From contig DDQZ01000062.1 of the NCBI GenBank assembly GCA_002343505.1, positions 1-64,000 of the forward strand: a DNA stretch of 64,000 nt, written 5' to 3'. Shown in pieces: positions 20,926 to 28,774 of the stretch. This DNA comes from Verrucomicrobiaceae bacterium UBA2429. Lineage in GTDB: Bacteria > Verrucomicrobiota > Verrucomicrobiia > Verrucomicrobiales > Verrucomicrobiaceae. A program made the position numbers and the translations under genes. The notes under the pieces were generated by a model that saw only the letters and a list, made by a program, of their open reading frames with translations, was not told where the DNA came from and made no database searches. The first letter of the stretch is position 1. Each line of letters begins with the position of its first letter.

Positions 20926-22410
20926 ATGCCACTCACATGCCGGGAGATGCAGGATGGAGAGGCGCGCGCCTTTGAGGCCGGAGTGGATGCGGCGGACTTG
21001 ATGGAGGCGGCGGGGCAGGGGATCGCACGGGTGATCCGCCAGTTCTTTCCCGCGCCGGGAACCGCAGTGCTTTTTCTTGGCGGCGGCAACAACGCGGGCG
21101 ACGCGCTCGTGGCCGGGCGCGAACTGGCGCGCGCGGGCTGGACGCTGCTGGCGCGCCTGGCTGTGGAGCCTGAGAAAATGAAACCGCTGCCCGCCGCGCA
21201 TTGGAGCTCGCTGCGAGGTGTGGCGCGCATCACGGCGAATGACGAAATCACCGCCCAGGGGACCTTGATCTGCCTCGACGGGCTGCTGGGCATCGGCTCC
21301 AGTGGTCCCCTGCGTCAGCCACTCGGCGCGCTGGCGGCGGAGATGAACCGGCTGCGCCTCAGCCACGGCGCGTTCACCTTCGCGATGGACATGCCGAGCG
21401 GTCTGGATGGCGACACGGGGCTGCCCGCGCCGGATGCCGTTGTTGCCGATGTCACCGCAACCCTTGCGTGCCCCAAGGCGGGCCTCTTCGCCGACACTGC
21501 GGCGAATCATGCAGGACGCCTCGCCCTCGTGCCGCTGCCGTCGTTGGCGCCATTTCTGCCGGCTTTCACAGGGCCTGAGCTGCTCGTGCCAAACCTGCTG
21601 CGCCCCTGGCTGCCGAGACGGCCCTTTGATTTTCACAAGGGCCAGGCGGGACGTGTCGGCGTCATTGCCGGATCGCGCGGCTTTTACGGTGCCGCCGTGC
21701 TCGCCTGCATGGGAGCGCTGCGGGGCGGGGCGGGGCTCGTCACGCTCCTGGTCAAGGAGGACGGTTATGAAGCTCTCGCGCGCATGACGCCGCCGGAGGT
21801 GATGGTCCGCCAGGTGCGCGACTACCGGAAGGCGCTGGAACTTCGCCTCGACGCCCTCGCGCTCGGCCCCGGCATCGGTTTCGCCCACGAGGAGGAAATT
21901 CTCGGCCTCATTCAAGAAGCTCCCATGCCCGCCGTGGTGGATGCCGACGCATTGACACTCCTGTCGCGCACCTCTCTCGCGCCTTTAAAAAATGCCGCGG
22001 CTCCGCGCCTGCTCACCCCGCATCCCGGTGAAATGGAGCGCCTGTGCGACCGGCTCAAGCCCCGCCTGGAGACGGCGCAATCCTTTGCCGACGCCCACCC
22101 CGGCCACACCCTCCTGCTCAAAGGCGCGCGCACGGTCATCGCCACCTCGGGTCATCCGGCCTTGTTCAACACCACCGGCCATCCCGGCATGGCCACCGGC
22201 GGCATGGGGGATTTGTTGACGGGGCTGTGCGCGGCTCTGCTTGGCCAGGGTGTTGAAACACATCGCGCGGCAGGTTTGGGCGCCTGGTTGTGCGGACGCG
22301 CCGCGGAAATCGCTGCGCTGGATCAGGCGCAGGAGTGCGTGATTCCGAGCGACACGGCGGCACAAATGGGCCGTGCCTGGCGTGAATTGCGCTGCGGGGA
22401 TGCGTTTTGA
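20926..22410 (+). CDS. nnr: Bifunctional NAD(P)H-hydrate epimerase / ADP-dependent NAD(P)H-hydrate dehydratase
   Basis: A 494-residue metabolite-repair enzyme of the YjeF type. The N-terminal half (about 1-205, epimerase) shows 'FLGGGNNAGDALVAGREL' and 'DMPSGLDGDTG'. The C-terminal half (about 215-490, dehydratase/ribokinase fold) shows 'TPHPGEMERL' and the nucleotide-binding 'GGMGDLLTG' loop. Together they interconvert R/S hydrates of NAD(P)H and dehydrate them back to NAD(P)H. Length and domain order match bifunctional Nnr. The gene lies three bases downstream of the amidase gene. Confidence 0.93.
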   Translation: MPLTCREMQDGEARAFEAGVDAADLMEAAGQGIARVIRQFFPAPGTAVLFLGGGNNAGDALVAGRELARAGWTLLARLAVEPEKMKPLPAAHWSSLRGVARITANDEITAQGTLICLDGLLGIGSSGPLRQPLGALAAEMNRLRLSHGAFTFAMDMPSGLDGDTGLPAPDAVVADVTATLACPKAGLFADTAANHAGRLALVPLPSLAPFLPAFTGPELLVPNLLRPWLPRRPFDFHKGQAGRVGVIAGSRGFYGAAVLACMGALRGGAGLVTLLVKEDGYEALARMTPPEVMVRQVRDYRKALELRLDALALGPGIGFAHEEEILGLIQEAPMPAVVDADALTLLSRTSLAPLKNAAAPRLLTPHPGEMERLCDRLKPRLETAQSFADAHPGHTLLLKGARTVIATSGHPALFNTTGHPGMATGGMGDLLTGLCAALLGQGVETHRAAGLGAWLCGRAAEIAALDQAQECVIPSDTAAQMGRAWRELRCGDAF

Positions 22411-22488
22411 CGGGAAAAAGCCCGTTGCAGGCGATGCGCGAGGCGGCTATCAACTGCCGCGAAATCACCCCCTTTGAAACAAGCCCTT

Positions 22489-22674
22489 ATGAAAACCGCC
22501 GCCGTCCTTCTCGCCGCCCTTGGTTGCATCTTCTGCGCCGCCTCGTGTGACAGTCATACCTTTGAAAGCACCCAGGTGCTGCATGAACGCATGCACAAGG
22601 CCCACGGCGAGGATCATGGCGGCGGTCACGGAAAGGCGGACGACGCCCACGGCGAAAAACCTGCCAGTCATTGA
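22489..22674 (+). CDS. Small histidine-rich putative lipoprotein
   Basis: A 61-residue protein with a signal-like N-terminus (MKTAAVLLAALGCIF) ending in a lipobox-like AASC with Cys20; Cys13 (ALGC) is an alternative. The mature part is short and hydrophilic, with eight histidines in the whole protein spaced as HGxDHGGGH-type clusters, which suggests divalent-metal binding, but no family is recognised. The ATG at 22489 was chosen because it gives the canonical lipoprotein signal; an upstream in-frame ATG at 22474 adds only five residues. It lies 78 bases after nnr on the same strand. Confidence 0.6.
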   Translation: MKTAAVLLAALGCIFCAASCDSHTFESTQVLHERMHKAHGEDHGGGHGKADDAHGEKPASH

Positions 22675-22757
22675 TACCTTTCACGTCCTTCGACGGGGCG
22701 TTCTCACGTTATCAGGATCTTTCGTCCTGCCCGGCATGAGCCTGTGGCAAATTGAGC

Positions 22758-22788
22758 TTGGCACCCGCCGCGCCGCCTGCTCTAAATA
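22758..22788 (+). promoter_or_regulatory. Candidate promoter of the cdsA-dxr operon
   Basis: TTGGCA (22758-22763) is followed 17-19 bases later by TCTAAATA (22781-22788) and then GCGCGCC. The start codon of cdsA lies about 30 bases downstream. The -10 hexamer is imperfect. Confidence 0.35.
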
Positions 22789-22818
22789 GCGCGCCTTCCA
22801 CGCACGCACTCCCGACGC

Positions 22819-23715
22819 ATGACACCGGACTCACCCGCCCCCACGCCCAGCAGGCGCCGTGTGTTCGTTTCCAGGCTGCTGAGCACCCTCATCCTCTGGG
22901 CGGTCATCGCCGCCGCCGTGCAGTGGAACCGGCCCTGGGTGCTGGTGCTGCTCACGGGATTCTTCGGCGTGGCCGGCGCCTTCGAATACTACCGCCTCCT
23001 GCGCAGCGGCGACCACGCGCGCTCCTTCACCCTGCTCGGCCTCTTCATCTGCCTCGCTTACTGGGCCACCATGACGTGGTGGGCTGTGCGCCAGCACAGC
23101 GCCGCGCCCATGTGGCTGGATCTGGCCGCGCTGACAGGCAGCGTGCATGGGGCCTTCCTGCTTTGCTACCGGCACCAGCTTGAGGGCGTGGTGACGCTGC
23201 AGCGCATTTTCCACACCGTCTTCGGCGTCGTTTACACCGTCATCTTTTTCGGGTTTATCGTGCGGCTGATGTATTTCAAGCCGGACGGCAATGGCATGAC
23301 CGGCCTCTTCCTGGTCATCTTCCTGGTCATGGTGACCAAGTTCAGCGACATGGGGGCGTATGCTTTCGGTGTGCTATTCGGCAGGCACAAAATGATCCCG
23401 CACATCAGCCCGGCCAAGTCGTGGGAGGGACTCGGCGGCGCTTTTGTCGGATCGTTTTCGGCGGCGGCTGTGCTGATGCTTCTGGCGCCGCACCGGCTGG
23501 AGCCTTTGAACTGGGCCCACGCCATGGTGCTGGCACCCGTCCTGTGCGCCACAGCTGTCACGGGCGACCTGGCCGAGTCCGTGCTCAAACGCTGCACCCG
23601 GATCAAGGACAGCGGCCACAAATTTCCCGGCATAGGCGGCATCCTTGACCTCACCGACAGCCTGCTGTTCACCGCGCCGGTGTTTTATTTTTATCTGGCG
23701 GCCATCACCGCATGA
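22819..23715 (+). CDS. cdsA: Phosphatidate cytidylyltransferase
   Basis: A 298-residue polytopic membrane enzyme making CDP-diacylglycerol from phosphatidate and CTP, the branch point of phospholipid synthesis. About eight hydrophobic segments are visible, and the C-terminal signature 'SVLKRCTRIKDSGHKFPG' identifies the family. Within the signature, the classical H-G-G is I-G-G and the following D-R is D-L; two positions therefore deviate from the classical pattern while the Asp residues are kept. dxr starts 22 bases downstream, reproducing the common cdsA-dxr neighbourhood; uppS and rseP are not adjacent. The first ~15 residues are Pro/Arg-rich and precede the first membrane span. Confidence 0.9.
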   Translation: MTPDSPAPTPSRRRVFVSRLLSTLILWAVIAAAVQWNRPWVLVLLTGFFGVAGAFEYYRLLRSGDHARSFTLLGLFICLAYWATMTWWAVRQHSAAPMWLDLAALTGSVHGAFLLCYRHQLEGVVTLQRIFHTVFGVVYTVIFFGFIVRLMYFKPDGNGMTGLFLVIFLVMVTKFSDMGAYAFGVLFGRHKMIPHISPAKSWEGLGGAFVGSFSAAAVLMLLAPHRLEPLNWAHAMVLAPVLCATAVTGDLAESVLKRCTRIKDSGHKFPGIGGILDLTDSLLFTAPVFYFYLAAITA

Positions 23716-23737
23716 TGGCAGGGGAAAAATCAGCCAG

Positions 23738-24907
23738 ATGAATCAAGCCGCCCCGCTCCCTCCCCGCCGCCGAGTCCTCGTGCTCGGCTCCACGGGCAGC
23801 ATCGGCACGAGCGCGCTAAAGGTGTGGCGTGAGATGCCGGAGCGCATGGAGATTGTCGGACTCGCGGCGAATCAAAGCGTGGAAACCCTCGTGCGGCAGG
23901 CGATCGAGACAGGCGTGCGGCACGCGGCATTCACCGATGCGCAAGCCGCCGCCAAGGCACGCGCGCTGCTGCCTCCTGATGTGACCGTTCATGAAGGCGC
24001 GCAGGGTCTCGTGGACCTCGTGCGCGCCACCGGGGCCGACCTCGTGCTCATCGCCATTGTAGGTGTCGGCGGTCTCGCACCCGCGCTTGCCGCCATTGAG
24101 GATGGCAGGCATCTGGCCGTGGCCAGCAAGGAAATCCTCGTCATGGCTGGCGAGGCGGTCATGGAGGCCGCGCGGCGCAGAGGGGTTCATGTCCTGCCCG
24201 TGGACAGCGAGCATAACGCCATTTTTCAATGCCTCGAAGGCCGCGGCGCCGGGGAGGTGCGGCGCCTCCTGCTCACCGCCAGCGGCGGCCCCTTCCGTAC
24301 TCTGCCTGCGAGCGAGCTGGAGCGCGTCACTGTGGCGCAGGCCTTGAAGCACCCGACCTGGAGCATGGGCCGGAAGATCACCATAGACAGCGCCACGCTC
24401 TTCAACAAAGGCCTGGAGATGATCGAGGCGCGCTGGCTTTTTGACGTGCCCATGAGCCGCGTCGAGGTCGTCGTGCATCCGCAGAGCATCGTCCACAGCA
24501 TGGTTGAATTTGTGGACAACAGCGTCATCGCCCAGCTCAGCCATAGCGACATGTGCTTCCCCATCCAATATGCCGTCACCTGGCCCGGCCGCGCGCCGAA
24601 CAATCTGCGTCCGCTCGACTTCGCCACGCTTGGCTCGCTGACTTTCGAGGTGCCGCGCGTGGACGACTTTCCCGCGCTCGCGCTCGCCCACCACGCCGGC
24701 GAGACCGGCGGCACCCTGCCCGCCGTGATGAACGCCGCCAACGAGGTCGCCGTGGAGGCATTCCTCCAGGAGCGCATCTCATTCCCCGCCATCTGGCGCA
24801 TTGTCGCCGCCGTCATGGACGCGCACCAAACGCAGAAGAATCCAAGCCTGGATGCCCTCATCGAAGCCGACGGCTGGGCGCGCCTCGCCGCCGCGGAGCG
24901 CGTGTAG
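23738..24907 (+). CDS. dxr: 1-deoxy-D-xylulose 5-phosphate reductoisomerase
   Basis: A 389-residue enzyme that converts DXP to 2-C-methyl-D-erythritol 4-phosphate with NADPH, the first committed step of the MEP isoprenoid pathway. Seen are the NADPH loop 'VLGSTGSIGTSAL', the metal-binding 'PVDSEHNAIFQ' and the 'HPQSIVHSMVEF' substrate loop. The frame extends upstream into cdsA, but the ATG at 23738 is preceded by a purine-rich AGGGG and gives the standard N-terminus. It is the second gene of a cdsA-dxr operon and ends at a long inverted repeat. Confidence 0.95.
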   Translation: MNQAAPLPPRRRVLVLGSTGSIGTSALKVWREMPERMEIVGLAANQSVETLVRQAIETGVRHAAFTDAQAAAKARALLPPDVTVHEGAQGLVDLVRATGADLVLIAIVGVGGLAPALAAIEDGRHLAVASKEILVMAGEAVMEAARRRGVHVLPVDSEHNAIFQCLEGRGAGEVRRLLLTASGGPFRTLPASELERVTVAQALKHPTWSMGRKITIDSATLFNKGLEMIEARWLFDVPMSRVEVVVHPQSIVHSMVEFVDNSVIAQLSHSDMCFPIQYAVTWPGRAPNNLRPLDFATLGSLTFEVPRVDDFPALALAHHAGETGGTLPAVMNAANEVAVEAFLQERISFPAIWRIVAAVMDAHQTQKNPSLDALIEADGWARLAAAERV

Positions 24908-24976
24908 GCGCGCCCGCAAAAGCGCCGGGTTGATGCCCGCCCGCGCCGGTTTCCCCGCAATTATTGCGGGCGCGCC
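24907..24976 (+). terminator. Nested inverted repeats after dxr, probable terminator or alternative-fold element
   Basis: A 13-base arm GGCGCGCCCGCAA (24907-24919, starting in the dxr stop codon) is the exact reverse complement of 24964-24976. A second, local arm CCCGCAA (24954-24960) pairs with the same right-hand sequence TTGCGGG (24964-24970) across a three-base loop. The two stems are mutually exclusive. There is no U-run after the stem, so intrinsic termination is uncertain. Confidence 0.45.
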
Positions 24977-25005
24977 TGCGGGGCGAAAATTCCCCCGAAA
25001 GCCGC

Positions 25006-25033
25006 TTGGCACCGCGTCCCGATGGCTTAGCAT
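25006..25033 (+). promoter_or_regulatory. Candidate promoter of the PH-domain gene
   Basis: TTGGCA (25006-25011), a 16-base spacer, then TAGCAT (25028-25033). The start codon is 21 bases downstream of the -10 box. Confidence 0.4.
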
Positions 25034-25054
25034 CCGGCGAATCCGATCAAAGCC

Positions 25055-25579
25055 ATGCCGACCGACGACTCACCCACACCACCCGCCGGACCTGAAACCA
25101 CTCTTTGGACAGGCCACAGCTCCCAGTGGATGCACTTCTGGTATTATCTTTTCTGCCTCATCCTTGCAGGAGGCGTCATCGCGGCGTCCGTGATGTCCGC
25201 GGGCATCGCCGCCGCGGGTTTGATCGTGCCGCTGCTGATGTGGATCATCCGCTGGTGGATGACCAAATGCACCAGCTATGAACTGACCACCCAGCGTCTG
25301 AAAATTGACACCGGCATTCTCAACCGCCGCCATGACGAGCTTGAGCTTTACCGCGTGAAAGACTACGCAATGGATCGTCCGCTGTTCCAGCGCATCCTTG
25401 GACTTGGAACTCTGACCATGCTCACCTCCGACGCGACCACGCCTTCCGTGACCCTCAAGGCCATCCGCGATGTCATGGACGTGCGTGAAAAACTCCGCGC
25501 CGCCGTGCAGGCTGAGCGCGACCGCAAGCGCGTGCGCGAACTCGATGTGGACGGTGGCGGCGCGTCGCTGGGGGCTTGA
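25055..25579 (+). CDS. Bacterial PH-domain membrane protein (bPH_2 / YdbT-like)
   Basis: A 174-residue protein with two adjacent hydrophobic segments (about 28-66) followed by a bPH_2-type domain ('YELTTQRLKIDTGILNRRHDEL', 'RVKDYAMDRPLFQRILGLGTL', with the terminal 'DVREKLRAAV' helix). The C-terminus is highly charged. Such proteins are membrane-associated and of unclear function. The stop codon abuts the stop of the convergent Gfo/Idh/MocA gene with no intervening base, so no dedicated terminator fits between them. Confidence 0.8.
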   Translation: MPTDDSPTPPAGPETTLWTGHSSQWMHFWYYLFCLILAGGVIAASVMSAGIAAAGLIVPLLMWIIRWWMTKCTSYELTTQRLKIDTGILNRRHDELELYRVKDYAMDRPLFQRILGLGTLTMLTSDATTPSVTLKAIRDVMDVREKLRAAVQAERDRKRVRELDVDGGGASLGA

Positions 25580-26851
25580 TCAGATTTTGATCTCCCAACC
25601 CGCGCGGTAGCTTCTGGACCAGAAGTTCAGCGCCTCCGGATTGTCGAGAATCTTGCCTGTCCGGGGATCGCAGCGCACCACAGTGTTGCTGCGGTAGGCC
25701 ATGTTCGCCAGGTGGCACATCATGGTGCTCTTCTGGCCCTCATCAATGGGGCTGTTGAGCCTTGCGTTGCCGCGGATGGCCTCGATGAAGTTGCCGAAGT
25801 GCGCCGGATCACCGCCGCCAGCACCCTTGCCTTTGCTGACCTCGGCGCCTTTCGGATCATGGACCGTCCAGGTGTCGCGTCCGGCGGCCATGGTGCCGTT
25901 GTCGCCATAGAAGATGACCTCCGAGAGCGGCTTCTCCGCAGCGCGGGCATGGCAGGAGCTCTGCACCCATTCGATGCCGGCGTGGCCGAAGTCGAAAACG
26001 GCGTTGCCCGTGTCCGGCGTTTCCTGGGGGTCGTCATAAAAGTAGCGGCCGCCATTGTAGGTGACCTTCACCGGATACTCGCCTTTGATGCCCCAGCGCA
26101 GAATGTCAATGGTGTGGATGGCATTGTTGCCCATCTCGCCGTTGCCCCAGTGCCAGAGCCAGTGCCAGTCGTAGTGGGCGAATTTTTTCAGGTCGCGCCC
26201 CGGCTCGTCCGGCACCGGTCCCTGCCAGAGATTCCAATCCAGATCGGCGGGCGCGGGGATGGCGAGCGCGCCTGTCTCCTTGCGCGAGTTGTAGTAAAAG
26301 CCGCGTCCGTAGCGCACCGTGCCGATGGCGCCGCCGTGCAGGGCCTCGATTGCCTCCTTCATCCAGGTGCGGCGCTGGTTGCCCATTTGCACGAGCTTTC
26401 CCGACTTTTGAGCGGCCATGACGAGCAGCTCGGCCTCGCCCGCGTTCTGGCTGCCGGGTTTTTCCACATAGACGTGCTTGCCTGCTTGCAGTGCCATGAC
26501 GGCGGCGGGTGTGTGCCAGAAATTCGGCGTGGCGATGAAGACGGCGTCCAGTTCCTTGTCATCCAGAAAGCTGCGGAAATCCTTCACGCCGTGGCAGGAC
26601 ACCTCCTGCTTGTCGGCCACGACCTTGAGGCCTTTTTCCAGGCGCGCAGGGTCCACCTCGGCCAGGTATTTGATCTCCACGTTTGGCAGGGCCAGCAGCG
26701 CCTGCACATGACCCATGCCGCGCCCGAGTGCTACGACAGCCACCTTGATCTTGTTCGCGGCTTTGTCGGCGGCGCGCAGGCGGGGCAGGGTGGAGAGGGC
26801 GGCACCGAGGCCGAGGGCGGAGGATTTCTGGAAAAGGTCGCGGCGATTCAT
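25580..26851 (-). CDS. Gfo/Idh/MocA-family oxidoreductase with Tat-like signal
   Basis: A 423-residue NAD(P)-dependent oxidoreductase. The N-terminus MNRRDLFQKSSALGLGAAL is a twin-arginine-type signal, so the protein is probably exported folded with its cofactor. Then come a Rossmann domain ('VAVVALGRGMGHVQALL'), the family motif 'YVEKPGSQN' (EKP) and the C-terminal alpha/beta domain. Many PVC bacteria carry expanded sets of such secreted Gfo/Idh/MocA proteins, thought to act on sugars or sugar derivatives; the substrate cannot be predicted here. The frame is open far upstream through the tRNA region, but the ATG at 26851 gives the signal peptide. Confidence 0.88.
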   Translation of the reverse strand: MNRRDLFQKSSALGLGAALSTLPRLRAADKAANKIKVAVVALGRGMGHVQALLALPNVEIKYLAEVDPARLEKGLKVVADKQEVSCHGVKDFRSFLDDKELDAVFIATPNFWHTPAAVMALQAGKHVYVEKPGSQNAGEAELLVMAAQKSGKLVQMGNQRRTWMKEAIEALHGGAIGTVRYGRGFYYNSRKETGALAIPAPADLDWNLWQGPVPDEPGRDLKKFAHYDWHWLWHWGNGEMGNNAIHTIDILRWGIKGEYPVKVTYNGGRYFYDDPQETPDTGNAVFDFGHAGIEWVQSSCHARAAEKPLSEVIFYGDNGTMAAGRDTWTVHDPKGAEVSKGKGAGGGDPAHFGNFIEAIRGNARLNSPIDEGQKSTMMCHLANMAYRSNTVVRCDPRTGKILDNPEALNFWSRSYRAGWEIKI

Positions 26852-26936
26852 GAGGTCATGAAATCGCCTGCCCGCCTCCGCCTCTATCGCCGTGAATGAC
26901 ACCGGCTCCGATACTTTTCTGCGTTCCTCCGGCGGG

Positions 26937-27027
<91 letters not shown>

Positions 27028-27047
27028 AGGCGCGGTTGCGCGGCGGC

Positions 27048-27074
27048 ATAGTATCGCATCGCCGCAGGTTGCAA
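27048..27074 (-). promoter_or_regulatory. Candidate tRNA-Ser promoter
   Basis: Read on the minus strand: TTGCAA (27069-27074), a 15-base spacer and TACTAT (27048-27053), then a GC-rich GCCGCCGCGC discriminator and the mature tRNA 5' end about 20 bases on. The spacer is short, so this is tentative. Confidence 0.35.
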
Positions 27075-27146
27075 AGGGCAAGTTCGGTTCCTGTCTGAAA
27101 TGCCGTCTTGCGATTCCAGGCCGTCTGGCAAAAACTCCGCGCCACC

Positions 27147-28430
27147 ATGAGCCAGCCCGCCTCCCCGACTGAAATCACCCGCCTGCGCGACCTGACGCCA
27201 CACCAGACCCGCTCGGGCATCGCCGCCTGGCTGGGGTGGATGTTTGACGGGCTGGACATGCATCTTTACACGCTGGTGGCCACGGCCTTCGTGGCGCAGC
27301 TCATGCTGGTGCCGGAGACGGACCCCTCGGTGGGCACGAACGGATCCATCATCCAGGCCGCCTTCCTCGTCGGCTGGGCGGTGGGCGGCGCTTTCTTCGG
27401 GCGTGTGGGGGACCTCGTCGGGCGCAGCCGCACACTCGTGCTGACCATCCTGACTTATGCCGTCTTCACCGGCCTGTCCTTCTTCGCGGAGACGTGGTGG
27501 CAGCTCATGATTTTCCGTTTCCTGGCCGCGCTGGGCATCGGCGGGGAATGGGCGGTGGGGGCGTCATTGCTCTCGGAGACCTGGCCGAAAAAATGGCGGC
27601 CGTGGATCGCGGCCACCCTGCAATCCGCGGTGAACTGCGGCGTGCTGCTGGCCTGCTTCGCCGGCTGGATGCTGGCCGGGCAGGAGCCGCGCTACATTTT
27701 CCTCGTCGGTGTGCTGCCCGCGTTTCTTACCCTGTGGATTCGCAAGGCCGTCCCGGAGACCGAGGCATGGGAGCAGGCGCGCGAAGGGCAGGAGGTGCCG
27801 CGCATCAGCGCGCTTTTCGGTGCGGAGGTGCGCTCCACCACCTGGCGCGTGCTTGTCATTTGCGCGGTGTCGCTCACCGCGCACTGGACCTTCCTTTTCT
27901 GGCAGCAAAAGCACATCCTGAGCCTGCCGGAGATCGCCTCCCTGGACAAGGCGGGCAGAGACAGCGCCCTCGTCACCGCCCTCATGTGGATCATGATCGG
28001 CAGCATCATCGGCAACTACATCGCGGGCGCGTTTGCCAAAATGATGGGCTACCGCAAGGCCATCGTCCTGCTCATGGCCGCTTACTTTGTGAGCATGTAT
28101 GCGGCTTTCTCCCGCCAGTGGGACTGGGAGACCACGAAGCTGCAATTTGGCATCATCGGCGCCTGCCAGGGAGTGTTTGGTCTCTTCACCATGTGCCTGC
28201 CGCCGCTTTTCCCGGTGCTCTTGCGCACCACGGGAGCGGGCTTTTGCTACAACATCGGACGCATCGTCGCGGCTGGTGGCACCGTCTTTTTCGGCATCTT
28301 CGTGAAGGTGGACGACTTCCGCACCGCCCTGCTTTATGCCGGGTTCCTGTTCATTCCCGCCGCCCTGGTGGCGCTGCTGCTGCCGCAGGAAAAGGAGGCC
28401 GCCGGTCCAGTCGGCCAGCCGGCTGACTAA
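27147..28430 (+). CDS. MFS transporter
   Basis: A 427-residue, roughly 12-span transporter of the major facilitator superfamily. Characteristic features are 'GWMFDGLDMHLYTLVA' in the first span, the loop-2/3 motif A 'GRVGDLVGRSRT', 'GIGGEWAVGASLLSETWP' in span 4-5 and the 'PETEAWEQAR' after span 6. This layout resembles the sugar-acid / aromatic-acid H+ symporter-type MFS subgroup, but the substrate is unknown. The ATG at 27147 (MSQPASP) was chosen over an upstream in-frame ATG at 27108, which adds unrelated basic residues. The transporter starting at 63833 has a related N-terminus. Confidence 0.88.
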   Translation: MSQPASPTEITRLRDLTPHQTRSGIAAWLGWMFDGLDMHLYTLVATAFVAQLMLVPETDPSVGTNGSIIQAAFLVGWAVGGAFFGRVGDLVGRSRTLVLTILTYAVFTGLSFFAETWWQLMIFRFLAALGIGGEWAVGASLLSETWPKKWRPWIAATLQSAVNCGVLLACFAGWMLAGQEPRYIFLVGVLPAFLTLWIRKAVPETEAWEQAREGQEVPRISALFGAEVRSTTWRVLVICAVSLTAHWTFLFWQQKHILSLPEIASLDKAGRDSALVTALMWIMIGSIIGNYIAGAFAKMMGYRKAIVLLMAAYFVSMYAAFSRQWDWETTKLQFGIIGACQGVFGLFTMCLPPLFPVLLRTTGAGFCYNIGRIVAAGGTVFFGIFVKVDDFRTALLYAGFLFIPAALVALLLPQEKEAAGPVGQPAD

Positions 28431-28445
28431 GAGCCTGTCCGGTGA

Positions 28446-28744
28446 ATAGCTCACGGGTCGGGGGAGACTCCCGGAGGCGGCAACCACTTCGGTTGCGGGC
28501 CGGGGGAGGTGAGCGCGCAGGATCTGGCGGACGGGCTGGAGACGCGCGCTCTTGCCATCCCCGGCATGGGTGCCTGGACCAGTCGGCGGAGCCCGGAATA
28601 CTCGCCCGCGCAAGTGCGGGACATCGCCAGCAAGGTGAACGGGATCATCACGGGATCATCACGGCGCTGAGGGGAGCTGAGCGGCTGCGCAGTCCGCCGC
28701 CGCCCGATGCGGCACGAAACCTGCGGGCACAGAGCGCGTATTGA
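28446..28744 (+). pseudogene. Gene remnant frameshifted by an 11-bp tandem duplication
   Basis: Between the MFS gene and the hydrolase, one frame reads about 75 protein-like codons ('VSAQDLADGLETRALAIPG', then 'YSPAQVRDIASKVNG') and stops at 28668-28670. The sequence GGGATCATCAC occurs twice in tandem (28641-28662). Removing one copy would join this frame to a second one ('ITALRGAERLRSPPPPDAAR') that continues to a stop at 28742-28744. There is no upstream start: the frame is closed by TGA at 28443, so the 5' part is lost too. Two small hairpins lie at its upstream end (around 28462-28472 and 28480-28496). The parent family is not recognised. Alternatively, a 54-codon gene could start at the GTG at 28509. 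Confidence 0.35.
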
Positions 28745-28774
28745 CGCGGCGCGCGCGCCGCGCACGATGGCGGC

